From: Gnetum montanum
Taxonomy: Eukaryota > Streptophyta > Gnetopsida > Gnetales > Gnetaceae
Reading direction: 5' to 3'
DNA: 41,347 bases
Assembly (NCBI GenBank): GCA_015680685.1
Contig: MNCI01001868.1
Coordinates: 16,562-57,908 of the forward strand
Below the pieces are notes generated by a model. The model made no database searches, was not told the DNA's origin, and saw nothing but the letters and a program-made list of their open reading frames with translations. The position numbers were made by a program, and so were the translations under genes. The stretch's first letter is position 1, and each line of letters opens with the position of its first letter. Positions 10,701-23,300 of this stretch are shown here, one piece after another.

Positions 10701-11219
10701 TGCTAATAAGTAATCCTTGTATGCGTCCTTTTTCTATGGGAGGATTACTTCGTCCACTTTCCCAAAATTGCTAATACAGCTGTGTTTTTTAATAGATGTG
10801 CTGCTCATCAAAGGGCATGCTGGCCTTCCGTTATACAAAAAAACCCCAGAAGATTGAAAACAATAAACACAAAAGATACACGCACATCAAATTCAAAATG
10901 TGCCAAAGGGATAGGACGCACTTAACACACGCATATCGCAGATTACTACTACAATATGCACGTCTACGTTACAAGAAAGTTATCAGAAACAGAGACTTCA
11001 GCTGTAACTCAACCCCTTACAGATCAATGGGGCATCCAGGCCATTTTAACTCTTCAATGCTACTATCATTTAAACTTCCGTGGACAAATACTTTTGGCTC
11101 AGTAATCTGTCAGTGCAACGTTTGAAGCATCAGGCATCAGGTATTTTAAAATAGCTATGCTTCAAAACAAGCACAACACAAAATGTCAAACGGGTACAAT
11201 AGAGATATGAGAGAACTTA
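7759..11219. other. Intergenic region, no gene seen, including 3' flank of both genes
   Basis: The left part holds the 3' UTR of the DUF3339 gene; AATAAATAAA-like signals occur near 8298-8305. The right part (about 10760-11219) is probably the 3' UTR of the minus-strand ALG12 gene: it is less AT-rich than its surroundings and directly follows the stop codon, but no canonical AATAAA was found on the minus strand. The rest is AT-rich. A segment near 10370-10440 resembles 5060-5130 (both near GGAAGAG...GAATGAAAACCT), a dispersed repeat of unknown family. Confidence 0.5.
8797..8915. repeat. Tandem repeat, 48-bp period, about 2.5 copies
   Basis: The unit AACAACATCTTATCATTACT...AAGTGGTGGTCCC occurs at 8797 and 8845; a shorter, diverged third copy starts near 8881. 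Confidence 0.8.
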
Positions 11220-11325
11220 TTATGCACTCACTAGCTGGACAGACGGAATCGAATACTTAATTGCTACTCTTGAAAATCCAGATACAGCAAGCAAGCATTT
11301 ATAACCAGGTATAACTCTGTGCTCA
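11220..11325 (-). CDS. ALG12: ALG12 last exon with stop codon
   Basis: 106 bases; acceptor TCTAACAG, stop TAA at 11222-11220. It encodes [20 protein letters not shown] followed by [14 protein letters not shown]. The G-[FY] plus hydrophobic pattern and position match the variable ALG12 C-terminus; assignment rests mainly on the open frame and the splice fit. Confidence 0.85.
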
Positions 11326-14300
11326 CTGTTAGAAAATTAAACTACTTGGAGATTAGAGCCAAGTAACACAGAAAAACAAGAGTTCAACTGTCAGAATATT
11401 ACCTACCAGCAAAAACGTTTACAGCTTTATTCGTTATTGTGAGTGGTGGTAAAGTATTGTGTACATTACTGAAGATCATGGTTGCAGTCGTGTTCAACTA
11501 TAAATATTTATAAATGTGTAAAATATGCATAATCAAGTCATCCTGACTGTTGGAACTTGAAGCAAAGGTTTGAAAATCGTACATTCTTGAACGGTGTAAG
11601 AAAAGAATATGCTCAGATTAATCCATATCAACTATATACCGTAAAATAATTAAAAGCAATATTTCATATATTATAAAGTTAAATCTCACCTCAGAAGATA
11701 TGTGAAATTTTTTGTACTTAGTTCTTCCATGGGAAGATGCTCTTCCTTTGAATAACTATAATTTTTGAAAAAAGTGCAGGTTATAATCAGGCGACTACAA
11801 ACTTAAGAAAATTCAGATAAAGAATTAATCAGAATTGGAGTGCCTAGAAACTGTCTAAAGTATTTGACAGGATCAACATGGGTATCAGAAGACCACATTT
11901 TATGGGAAATGTACTGCAACTATATAACCATACCTCCAAGGATAATTTCTTTCACAAAAGCGAGAAATTCCATTCATTGCAGAAAAGGAATCAATGTGGA
12001 CTATACTTGGAGAACTTCTGCTTGAATCTGTATATTTGAAACATAAAATTTACATGGTCAAAGTTCTATTTACAAACAGAATCACACTAAGATATCACTT
12101 TTCACATGTGAAGCAACATTTATCTGAAACAATTGCAAATGAACAAGGATCTAGATCTTTATAAAGGTAAATGGCAAAAGAAAACTCATTTAGCTGACCC
12201 CATTTTGTTTGGACAAGTTTAAGATGATGGCGATAACAACATTGGAAGCAACATTTATATTAGAATAATAGTGTATTGCCCATTTTATGATGAACAATAT
12301 CTCTGATTTCTTTGAAAACATGTATGATGTTGCAAGTCTTGCAGTTCAGCTTCTTCCACCAAGTAGGAAATGGTCAATTTGAGCCATGGTGGTTCCATCT
12401 CACTGGTAGACACCATCTTTGCTTAATAGATTGTGCATTTGCTACATTTTTTGTAACTTCACCGAGTGAGCTCCAAATTCCTTCTTAGTCTTCTCATCTA
12501 GTGCAACTTGAGGTGCATATCCACAAATGATGTTGGTGTCTTCTTTCACCAGTACAAGGTGAAGTGACCTCAAATTCGACAGTAAATTAAACAATAATAG
12601 TTAAGTGCCAGTTTTCGTGGGAAAACAGAGAACCTCACCTGTTTCATGAAGAGCAAACAGTGCATGACCGGCAGGGTAGTTTGCATACGAAGCACCACTC
12701 ATGAGAACTGTAAAGCCAATGCTGAAAAACATAAAAATAATTACAAGAGCCAACATGAGGAAATATTAACAGAATATATACCTAAAGCAGCATTAGTAAT
12801 AAATGCTTCTGACCTTGCAAACAGTGACACAATAACGGCAAAATATAACCACTTCCACGTGTTTTTCTTCCTGTTATTATAGCTGCACATCAAAAAGTTT
12901 TTTTAAAAAAGATCTTGAGGTAAGTATATGTAAACATGTATAAATTTTATAATATTATGAAATTTTAGCAGAGGATTTCCAATACTTAGCAGATAGGAAA
13001 GGGAGAATGACATTGCAATTTGAATAGCAAAAAAACCTTGCATGTGCACACACACTGATGCATTTCAGTCATCTATTAATGGAGATTAATGGGATCATAA
13101 AAAAAAACAAAAAGAATCCAACCCAGTTAGCACGTATGTTTCACATTGGTTGAGAACGTGGGAGTGTGGGAGCATGTACACAAACAAGTTTGGGAACAAG
13201 GGCTGTCTTATGGGAGCAAAGTCAGATGCATGTGGAACATGACTAAAATAATAAATTAAAACTATAAAAAAAATTCTTCTCTAAACTCAGTTGAGATTTT
13301 TTAGGAAATCTAAACATTAAAACTGGAATTTAATGAAATCATATCTATCAAAATACATTGATACAATAAATCTAAAAATAGAAAAGATGTTGGTAGAAAT
13401 GTTCATTTTATTATTTATGAAAGTTTTATCATTGTTATTCATTTCTATAAATATGTTGTTCACTACAGCTTTATATCATTTTTACTATCAGATGTATTAT
13501 CTGAACATTAACAAAATTGGGGTGACCAAAGTCTGGGTGGAGTTCTCGTTCAGTTGGGAATGCATTTAAGTACCTAAAATGCAGGGAATGAGAAAATTTT
13601 TGTGAGAGAGAGCTCTCATGAAACACTGGTTAGGACAGAAGTGTTGAATCTTTTAAGAAACATGATTGTAAGCACTACACAAAATTAGATTTGTTCAAAT
13701 GCTTTTTGAATTTCCATTTTGAAATGTAGAATGATCCTGTGGCGGATTTGGGAGAGGGGCCTGCTTAGACTAGGAATGATCCCATGGAGTTGGAGGTGCA
13801 ACTGGGTTTGGCTCGGAGGAGGCAGCTAGGGCTGAGGAGTGTCGTGTTTGGGAGGCTAAGTTGGTTGCGTGTGAGGAGTTCTTCCAGTGTCATCTTCATG
13901 AGACAGAACTGCAACACAGGGAGGAGCTGGAGGAGTTCTGTTGGCAAAGGCTTGCCAAGGATGCCAAGGCATAGGCTGCTCTCAAAGAGCAACTTAGAAA
14001 GGACATCCAGGAGGAGATGTAGAAGGATATCACAAGGTGCTGGAGCAGGAAGCTGATGAGCACTAAGCTTGAGTCCCAAGAAGACGTCGAATGATAGAAA
14101 CAATTAATGTGGGCTCATAAGATCAATACCGTTGCTTGGCTACATGTGGGGAAATGCCCGTATATAAGGATGCAAATCAATCAGGAGGTTTCTTGGCAGG
14201 AGCTTCACCACCATATCAGGCTTGCCTTGGCGAAACTGCATCCTAATGGGGTTGGGTCGATTGTATCCTAGGCTAGGAAGGCAGAGGCCTTTAAGCTTTT

Positions 14301-17300
14301 CTAGGAGGGGGCTACCTTAGTGGACTCCAAGGAGCATCATGCACAGCTGGATGCTCTGCACTCTTGGCTGTTTCTGCATTGTCGCTGTGATTAGATGCCC
14401 CACCACCCTTGGGGGTGCGAGGGGCGTGAGCCTTTCAATTTTCCCTTTTGTTTTTTTTGGTTTGTTGTTTCTGTGTCTTGCTGTTGTTGGTCATCGGGGT
14501 TGTGGCTTTTGGCTGTTTTCTCTTTTTTCTTTTCTTCAGGTCGATCTATGTATAGTTTGCCTTGCTACTGGGTGGGATTTGTTTGGAAGCTGCTACTGTG
14601 GACATGCAGCCAAGGGCAATTTTGATTCTCAAGGGGAGTGTCCCTGGTTTTGGGGTGTTCGGTGTCTATTTTCTTAGGGATGGCCTCTCTGCCTCCCTTC
14701 TGTCTGTAAATATGTTTTCTTTGAGATGATAGAGTTTTTCCTGAAAGTTTTTCAAAAAAAGAAAAAAAAAAAGATTGAGGCAGAATAGTCAAAATCAAAA
14801 TAGGCTAGTGGTGTTTTATGTATTAAATGAATCTCAATAACACTAGAGGGAAAATTTTACAGAACAATAATCAGGTGCTAAATGTTGGACTGTAAAAAAG
14901 GCATGACTAACTACTCAATGTGGCAGAAATGCAAATAGTTAGATGGATGCTGGATGTTACAAGAAGAGATAAACTACACAATACAGATGTCAAAGGAAGG
15001 TTTGGAGTCGCTTTTATTTTAGATAATGGTATCTTAAATGGTTTGGCCATGTCCAAAGAAAATCAGATAATGAGTCTGTCAAAAAAGCTTGCCACATCAC
15101 AATCCCAGAAAAGCTGCCAAAAGGAAAACAAAATCAAAATTAGAAGCAACAACTCTGAAGTTTCAAAAAATGTATATTTCCATTAAGGCATTTACTAACA
15201 AGTAATTTAATTTTCCTTCCACGGTATGGGAGAGACAGCCATGCATAGTAAATCATCCTTAGGTCCTTCACCTACCTTGGCGAGTTGCCTGTGTTCCTAT
15301 GTTGATGGGAAAAAAGCACCAAGATGATGCTATCAGAGATAAGCCTATGCCTGTTTTTAAATAACCTTGTTATCAATATAAATAAAAACCTATTGGCCCA
15401 AATCCAAGAACATTAAGTTGTATAATCCTGAACAAAAAATCAGATAAAATAATATCATGCAATTCAATTATATTTCAGAGTTGAATAATAACATAAAATA
15501 AGAAGAGCTGCATAGAAACCAAAATTACCATACGAGTTATTTAAAAACATAATTGTTTTATAAAAAACATACATTCTTGCTGCTGCAGCTGCTGCAGAAA
15601 TATTTAACATAGGAATCACAAGGATTATAAAACGAAGTTCCTGAACAAAATGAATAAAAGAATTAGTAATCTTGAATAGAATGCTTTTCATAAAGTAATA
15701 ACTTAACAGGAAATTTAGTAAAGGAAAGGCAGATAACATACCTTGTGCGGGAGCTTGGAATATACAATTACGAAAGTTAAAACAGGAAGCACATATTGAA
15801 GTAACCTTCTTTCAAGCACCATGCCCAACTACCAAAAGATGCAACAACAATTTTCGGAATAGTTTTATGTTAATACAGTGAATGTCAACATGCAACTCCC
15901 AATATACCTTTTTTAAAACATAACTCAAAATGACAGCAAGAGAATTAGCAGGATATTTGGTAAAAATGGAAAGGTATAAACGAAAGTAATGGCATTCAAT
16001 ATCTATCCCTACAAATTCTAGAAATGAGGAGAAACAAACAAAACAACTTTTTATCTGGTTGAACAACTATCGTTCTGCAATTAATATCGTTATTCAAATA
16101 TTTGCTACGGAAACTTTTCAAAAAATTAGCAATGTCTGTTTGCATCTTCCTGGTTAAAGAACCGTCTCCCTTTTCATTCTCAATTTAGTAAAATTCCACA
16201 TCAAATGAGGTGCCGCCACCAGGATAGAAACGAATGAGAAATCCCAGTGAAAATTTTCTGGAAACCTCTGTTCTTATGAATACACAAGACATTTAACAGA
16301 TACATTCGAGTTGTAAACAATTTAAAGTCCTCCTTGACAACAACCAAGAAAAACTTACAAAGAAAAAGAAAATATCACAATAACAGATAAATTCTCAATT
16401 ATCATTTGCATTTGGGCAGCTAGTAGTCGAGTAATTCTAGTAAGCAGATTGCTAATATCTTCATCATGCAAACTGAAAACAGATAGTATATTTTATAAGC
16501 CTACTATCTGGTTTAAACTTTAATTGTGATAAGGAAGACTCCACTGATATCAAGAAGAATTCATGCAGAAAGATACATTCCTTGTCTTTGGGAATTGAAT
16601 GTTTTCTTACAATGGTTAAATGTGAATGTAAAATGTATTTTAATGCCTTAACATGTATATTTGTATATAATTTATCATTACAGACTTCCAGAAAAACAAA
16701 ATTTAATGTTTTCTTTTATATTTAATTTTGGCTATCCAACTGTTGACTGATACATGACTTACTTTTTTCTGACTCACTGGCTAGCCAGTTTTTGCTAGCA
16801 TGTCATCTTGCCTACTCTACCAAACTTTGAAAAAAACATAATCCACAAAAATAATTTTAATTAATCTACACTAATTCCTCTTTCCTATGGCTACAAAAAT
16901 GTTTATTTCACTAATGAATCTCTAAAAACAATTTAAAGCTCAAATATATAAAGATGAATACGGTTAGATATACCATTTTAATAATTCTGCAGTTAACAAA
17001 AATACAATGCAATGAACAAAGTTGGAAAGTTGGTAACTTACAAAGCATAGGGGAAATGCTGCCAACATAGACCGTGGAAGTGCTGAAGTAAAATACCAAT
17101 GTACTGGAGCGACCTAACAGCAACATTCCAACATTGATAAAAGGATAACAAGAGGTGAAAGCTATTCAGTATAATTTCTTGAACCAAATATCTACCATAG
17201 TCTTTTGAATATTGTGCTAGGCCTGATATTACAATCGTGAAATAATTCATAAACACAAGTGCTTAGTCAGCATGTTTAATATATCATTGTATAGAGAAGC

Positions 17301-20300
17301 ATATATTTTGTATATTAAGGAGCGTGTTAAATTTGAGCACACATGCACATAATGATCACTACAACCACCTTGGCCCTATTAAAATGGGAATGACCCATTA
17401 GGTTCGGCAGGCGATGTGATGATTATTGTTTATGACCGGCTGTTTACATGAAACCACCCTCAACAAATAGTTTTACCATATCCCTGGTTGCCACATTGAC
17501 CTTGAACCATCAAGTTCTTGGCCACAACAAAAGTGCCCTAACCGTGCACATATGCACATTTATTCCCTAAAAGAAAACTGTACAGTTAATCTCCATATCT
17601 TCACATAAAAAAGGACTCTCACCTTCATTGAAACATTTTCAGTTATTTGGTCATGGAGTTTCCTAGTTTTCCAGTAAATGTCACCAACTTCTTAAATCCT
17701 TATTCACATTGTCATACTGATGATTGCAATACTTACAATACCTGGAAATAACGTATCTCAAGGAGTTTTTACAGTACAGGCAAAATATATAGCTTATATT
17801 GTATCATAGCAAGCTTCCCCCAAGCAACTAGTACAGAATCCATTAAGCAAATCTTAGAAATTTGGTTTGGAGACTGGAGGCTGTGTCAGTGGTCCAGTGC
17901 AGACAAACACTCCCATAACTTCCACAAACCTCACCTTGTCTCTCAAAATTCTGCTTCAACCACCTTTGCAGACAGCTTTTAGTTCTCTGTGTTTGATTGC
18001 TGAATGATATGCATATTATAGTTTTAATGTTTCATTTTAATTTTTTACGTTTCATTTGTTAACAGGGGCAAGCTCCTGTACATTCAAAGTGTGCTCCTAC
18101 GTAGTTGAAACTTGCTTACAGAACACATACTTGCAGTTGCATCCAAAATGTGCTCTTACAGCGCATTTGAAGTTTCCCACTTCCATGATGCAGAAAGTGT
18201 GAAACATTCTTTCCACTCTAACATAACACTCAAAATATCTCCATTACAAAACAATATAATTGAGAGTATTTCTGGTTAATTCGACTAAGAGAGAAAGTAA
18301 CTATCAACACTTTTGCATGTTTTGTTATGAATTAACATGTATTATGTTAGGGCATTCATAGCGATACATGACTGACTTCATATATTCCTAAAATGAAACT
18401 ACATAGGACAATGCAAATTTAGATTTAGCAGATCTGACAAACAGCATGAAAGTAAAAATATGAAACAGAAAGACGAACAAAAATAAAAAGGTTTCTTATT
18501 AAATAGTATCATTGCAATATAAAAAAAATGCTTTTAGGATACACCCCACTCAGAGCTACGGTTCAAAACAGAATTGAACCAGAAGACCTCCATCTCTGGC
18601 CATATGATTCTTTTCCACATTAGCGAGTCAACACACATTGTTAAAGCTGGATAACATAGCATGGAAAGAATCAATTTTTAGTAATCTGAACTAAATGAAT
18701 ATTGAAATCAAAACAGATAAAAAACCAATGCTAAACCTATAGACAAAATAGCTGCAATGGTGCAATATTTGAAAGCATCCCAGAATTTTATCTTCTTGCT
18801 CTGTTATCAAAGAAAGAAACAGAATGAGAACTAAATATTTTGTGTTTTAGATTGGAGTATTACACTAATCTAATTCTATAATAATGGAACCCAGAAGAAA
18901 GCACAAACTGTGAAAGAGCATTTCAATATGACCAGACAATAACATTAAAATATCAATTATTGCTAAACCACAATCATTGAGATTCTCGGCAAATTCAACA
19001 AGAACATTAAATCTGAGATCTGGAAGTAAATATGACTAGAACATACAAGCACCATATTCCAATAAATTTCATAATTCCATCACGAAAATTTTAAAACAAA
19101 AATTATCCTAGGAAACTAGGGGAGCACATACACAGGACTGAACCTGATTTCCTTAATATAAGAAAATAAATTTTTTTTTTGACAAAATATTCGGGAGTAT
19201 ATTACTGAAAAAAGAAATATAGTACAGGGAATTACAAATCGTGGGTCATCAGTAATGGCCCTCAGTCACAAAGAAAGTGGAGGCTATTTGGAGATGCTAC
19301 TCTTCAAATCAAGACCCTAAGGATTTTCTTGAGGAAGGTCTAAGATAGGTGAACCAATGTATTAAGAGGTGGTCGTCTATATAGTGTTTTCCCTTTTAAG
19401 TATATCAAGCAAGATTGGCAGTGGCACCTTTAAGAAGTTTAATCAGAGCAGGAATCAAAGATCTTGAAAGAACTGCAGGAAATTTATGCAGATAAGGAGA
19501 TTTATTAGAGACAATGATCCCAAATTAATTGGCTGAGAGAAGGGGACTGTAATACTAAGTTTTCTCATGCTGCAACTAAGGCTCACAAGAACTTGAATCA
19601 CATTCGTATGCTTAAGCTCAGGGGCAGGGTCACCATGGATGAGGATGAGATTGCCACTATTTTGAAGAACTTCCGATGGAATATTTGAAAGAAGAAGAAT
19701 ACTAAGAGTTTACCAGTGCAGGTTAGAACAGTTCTACATGAGCAGGATAACAGTAATCTTTTAGCACCAATTACCAGTCAAGAGATTTGGACTACCATTG
19801 CTTGAGGACAATGTTGTTGATGCTTTCAACCTCATGTTGATGTGGGGGCAGGTCCATCAAGAGGTAAACTACTCTAGGATGATTTTCATTCTCAAGAGAG
19901 AGGATCTTAGTACACCAACTAACTATAGATCTACTGGGGTGTGTAATTCCTTGATGAGGGTGTTTTTTAAGATTCTGGTTAGCCGCTTTTCTCCTTTACT
20001 ATACAAGCTAGTGGGGAAACACTACACAAGGTTTGTTCTAAGATGCTTTATTTAGGATCAGATTATTACTTTAAATCAGGAGTTGATTCATTTACTTTCC
20101 AAACACAAGTTCCCAAATATGTTCCTTAAACTTGATATTGCCAAGGCATATGACTCTCTTTGAGAGGATGCTTTGAGGACTATGATGTTGAGGAAGGGAT
20201 TCCATCTCCATATTGCTAAATTATACATTAATATCCAATAGAGTAGGTCTATCTCCATGGATATCAACAGTGAATTAAGGGGTTTCTTCACTACTCAAAG

Positions 20301-23300
20301 GGGCCTCCAACAAGGGGACCCCGTATCCCGGTATCTTTTTATTATTGTCATGGACACAATACAAGATTATTTGCAGATGGTGGGGGCTAGAGGGATACAC
20401 ATTGCTAGGATTCGAAGTTTGATGAACCATTACGCAAATGAAACCATGCTTACTTCCAAAGTGTCCATTCCAAAGGCCAAAGCCGTTAAGGCTACCTTGA
20501 AGATGTTTGCAGAGGAATTGGGTTTAGTTGTTAATTAGGGCAAATTAGTTGTGAACTTCTTTAATACTCTTCCGGTGTTGAAAAGTGCTATATGTAGAAG
20601 TTTAGAGAATAGGGAAGGGAGTCAAAAGATGCTATCTTGGCACCCTGTTGTTTAATTGGAAAAGAATTCACACTTGGAGAGGGTTCATTCAAAAGCTCCA
20701 CTATCACATGTAAGGATGAGCAACTCATTATCTTTCAAGCAAAGGTAGAATTATTCATGTGTCCTCTATTTTGGCTGCCATTGCTAGACATGTTGCCTCT
20801 ATTTGTGTCCCCAAAAAGCAATGATCCATAAAGCGAATAGTATCATTAATTAGTTTATCTAGTCCAAGGGTAAGCATGGCCCAAAAAGACACCTAGTTAA
20901 CTAGGATACTATTTCTAGACTACAATAATAGTGACTTGGGATCCCAAATTTGAAGATAGTATTTTAGTAGGTCAATCATGACTAATCTAAAGGATACTAA
21001 ATAATGATGATGCCATTTGGGTTCAAGTCATCGTGGGAAAATATATACAATGGTCGATGCATGTGATGAGCGGCGAGTAGTCCCTACGCCCAACCATAAG
21101 AATCACAAGCATTGCACTAGTGATCCAGTTGAATTCTATGGACTTTAGCTCTTTAAATGCACAATAGCCAAGGTAGTGACTTAAGGACATGATAGTTGTC
21201 TTTTTGGCTTCACTTGTGTAAGTGCAAGTGTATGGTTAACTGTAAGCCAAGGCACATGATTTTTATTGATTTTATATTTTATTTGATTTAATCTAAGTGT
21301 GAAACAAAAGTAATTAATTATGGATTAACGAATTAACCATCTAATGTCTTAATCTAATTATCCTAACGTAAGCATCTAGGCCCACCTTCTGTGCACATCC
21401 TAAACTCATTATGAATGCTACTGGGTTACTAAGTGTTAGGCTACTGAGCAAACCAAGCAATAACACCACTAGGATTACCAAGTATTAATGATATGTTTGA
21501 GGCGGTTGTACTTATGTGTGATTATCAAGCGTATTAATTAAGGACATGAATATAAAATGCATAATGATAAAGTGCATAAATGAAAACATTAAACTATTCT
21601 TAGGTGCTGCAAGGAGTTCTAAGAATCTCATCTTAATTGTCGACACATCAAAGTGTTCAGGTACAATGATGCTCGAATAAGGATCCATACAATCCTTGAA
21701 ATCCTACTGCGAACACTTAGAAAATATTCTAACTTTGACGGAATAAAACTACAAGAACTTGGCTACTCTATTGACTTAACGGTGCCATAAATACGGTGCG
21801 TATGCACATTTATATAGGCAGAGACAAACATTGCATTGATGCATATGTGTCAACACATCAACCCATGTGTCGACGGGGATGCATCAACGCATGCCCGTTG
21901 ACGCAGCCCATTGAATGATTTATCAGCATGGAACAAACTTGCATGTTTGGCAAGTGATTTGTAATTATCATTCTATTATCCCAAACCTACACCTAGATAG
22001 GAATAGTACAACAAAGGATTTGATGATGGAAAAATATGCCAAAGTTGAGGGTTGGTGGAAGATTTGGAAATGTCACATTCTAGAGAAGATTAAAATGTTC
22101 ACCTAGTCATTATTGCGTCAAGCTATCCTAACGTGTGTCATTCTTCGACATCACAATTTGAATGTACCTGAGCATTGCATGCTTTGCTCTAATTGTTCAT
22201 TTGAAACAACAGAACAGTTAATGTAGAATTGTTATGTCAATCACCAAGTGTGGATGCTAGTAGGCATTTCTCTCCCATAGCTTCACTAGTAATTGTTTCT
22301 CTACAATTTTGACCTAGAACATCTTTAAGGGCAAAAACCATCAAATTTTTCAGGTTAAGCCTCTTCCTTTTTTACAATTTTTACTACTTCTTGTCCAACG
22401 CCATTGGAAGGAGATTGTTGATGCCATGGGTCAGACCCCTACCTTTCAACTGAACTAGGCATGGTTCATGTAGAACCAGCCTTTATGGGACCTTCTTGCA
22501 AATGTGGGATGGGATGTGGTGATGCCCCATCTCCAAGGGGAATGAGATATGAATGTTGCAACATTCTTTTAGCATTGGACAGGGGATGAAACAAAGTTTA
22601 GGAGGGAGGGGGACAAGGGATCACTCTAGAAGTGTCTAAACATGTTATGTCAAAGGCACTTGGCATTCCTACTAAAGGGGAGATCGTGCTACCAATGGTG
22701 AAGGACTTGAGGGATGTTGTTGACTTTTGCTCCAACCTGGGTTTCTACTATTGTCAATGGCTAGGTGCTTCATTCCTCTTTGATGGTTAAAGTAAAGTTA
22801 TGGAGAGGTTTCTAATATAGTTTGGTAATGGCTCCAAGGTCATCAATGTGCACTTTGCATTTCTTAAATGCCTTTATAGGAAAACATGCCTTGGTGGATC
22901 GAAGGTTGTTTCCCTCTGAAACAAGGGTTGAAGAAGTGTGGAGATCTTTATGGGATCTATACTATCTTAACCATCATCAAAGAACTACATAGGATTGATT
23001 CCTTGTGAACATTGTCACAAGCATATGTAGACTTGTTGAGGAGGCTTTACCTCTCTAGCTCGGGCCACCGCCCCACTCTATGGAGCACGAGTTTGAACTA
23101 GTTGTGGATAGCCTAGGATTGGCCATTTTATGGTGTCTTAGTCATGTGCTTGATGGTGTGTTATGCATGTGTATATGTGGTTATCTTGGATCTTAAAATG
23201 TGTGCATTGTCTAAGGCATTCTTGCTATGCTTGTAACCATCTTCTAATGGGTGTCATGACTTCTTCTATGCTTGTAGGTACTGTAAGCATTGAGGTGTAG

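Larger units (their letters stand above)
19290..22874 (+). mobile_element. LINE 1, left part, degenerate ORF2, interrupted by a solo LTR
   Basis: Plus-strand L1-type LINE without an obvious 5' end. The recognisable part starts with the [19 protein letters not shown] block near 19530, continues through the reverse transcriptase (19798-20540 clear), and resumes right of the LTR at about 21926 with the zinc-binding domain typical of plant LINE RTs. Many in-frame stops. It appears to be continued at 28260-29125 beyond the inserted chromovirus. Antisense to ALG12. Confidence 0.7.

Noticed and set aside
10796-11125. 109-codon open frame, plus strand
   Set aside because: It lies opposite the probable 3' UTR of ALG12 and has no recognisable content.
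12646-12882. 78-codon plus-strand open frame
   Set aside because: It is the opposite strand of two ALG12 exons and the short intron between them.
15581-15600. Minus-strand alanine run as a repeat-expansion tract
   Set aside because: It is the conserved S/T-A-A segment of ALG12 after ELRF...LN; only a short run of GCA/GCT codons.
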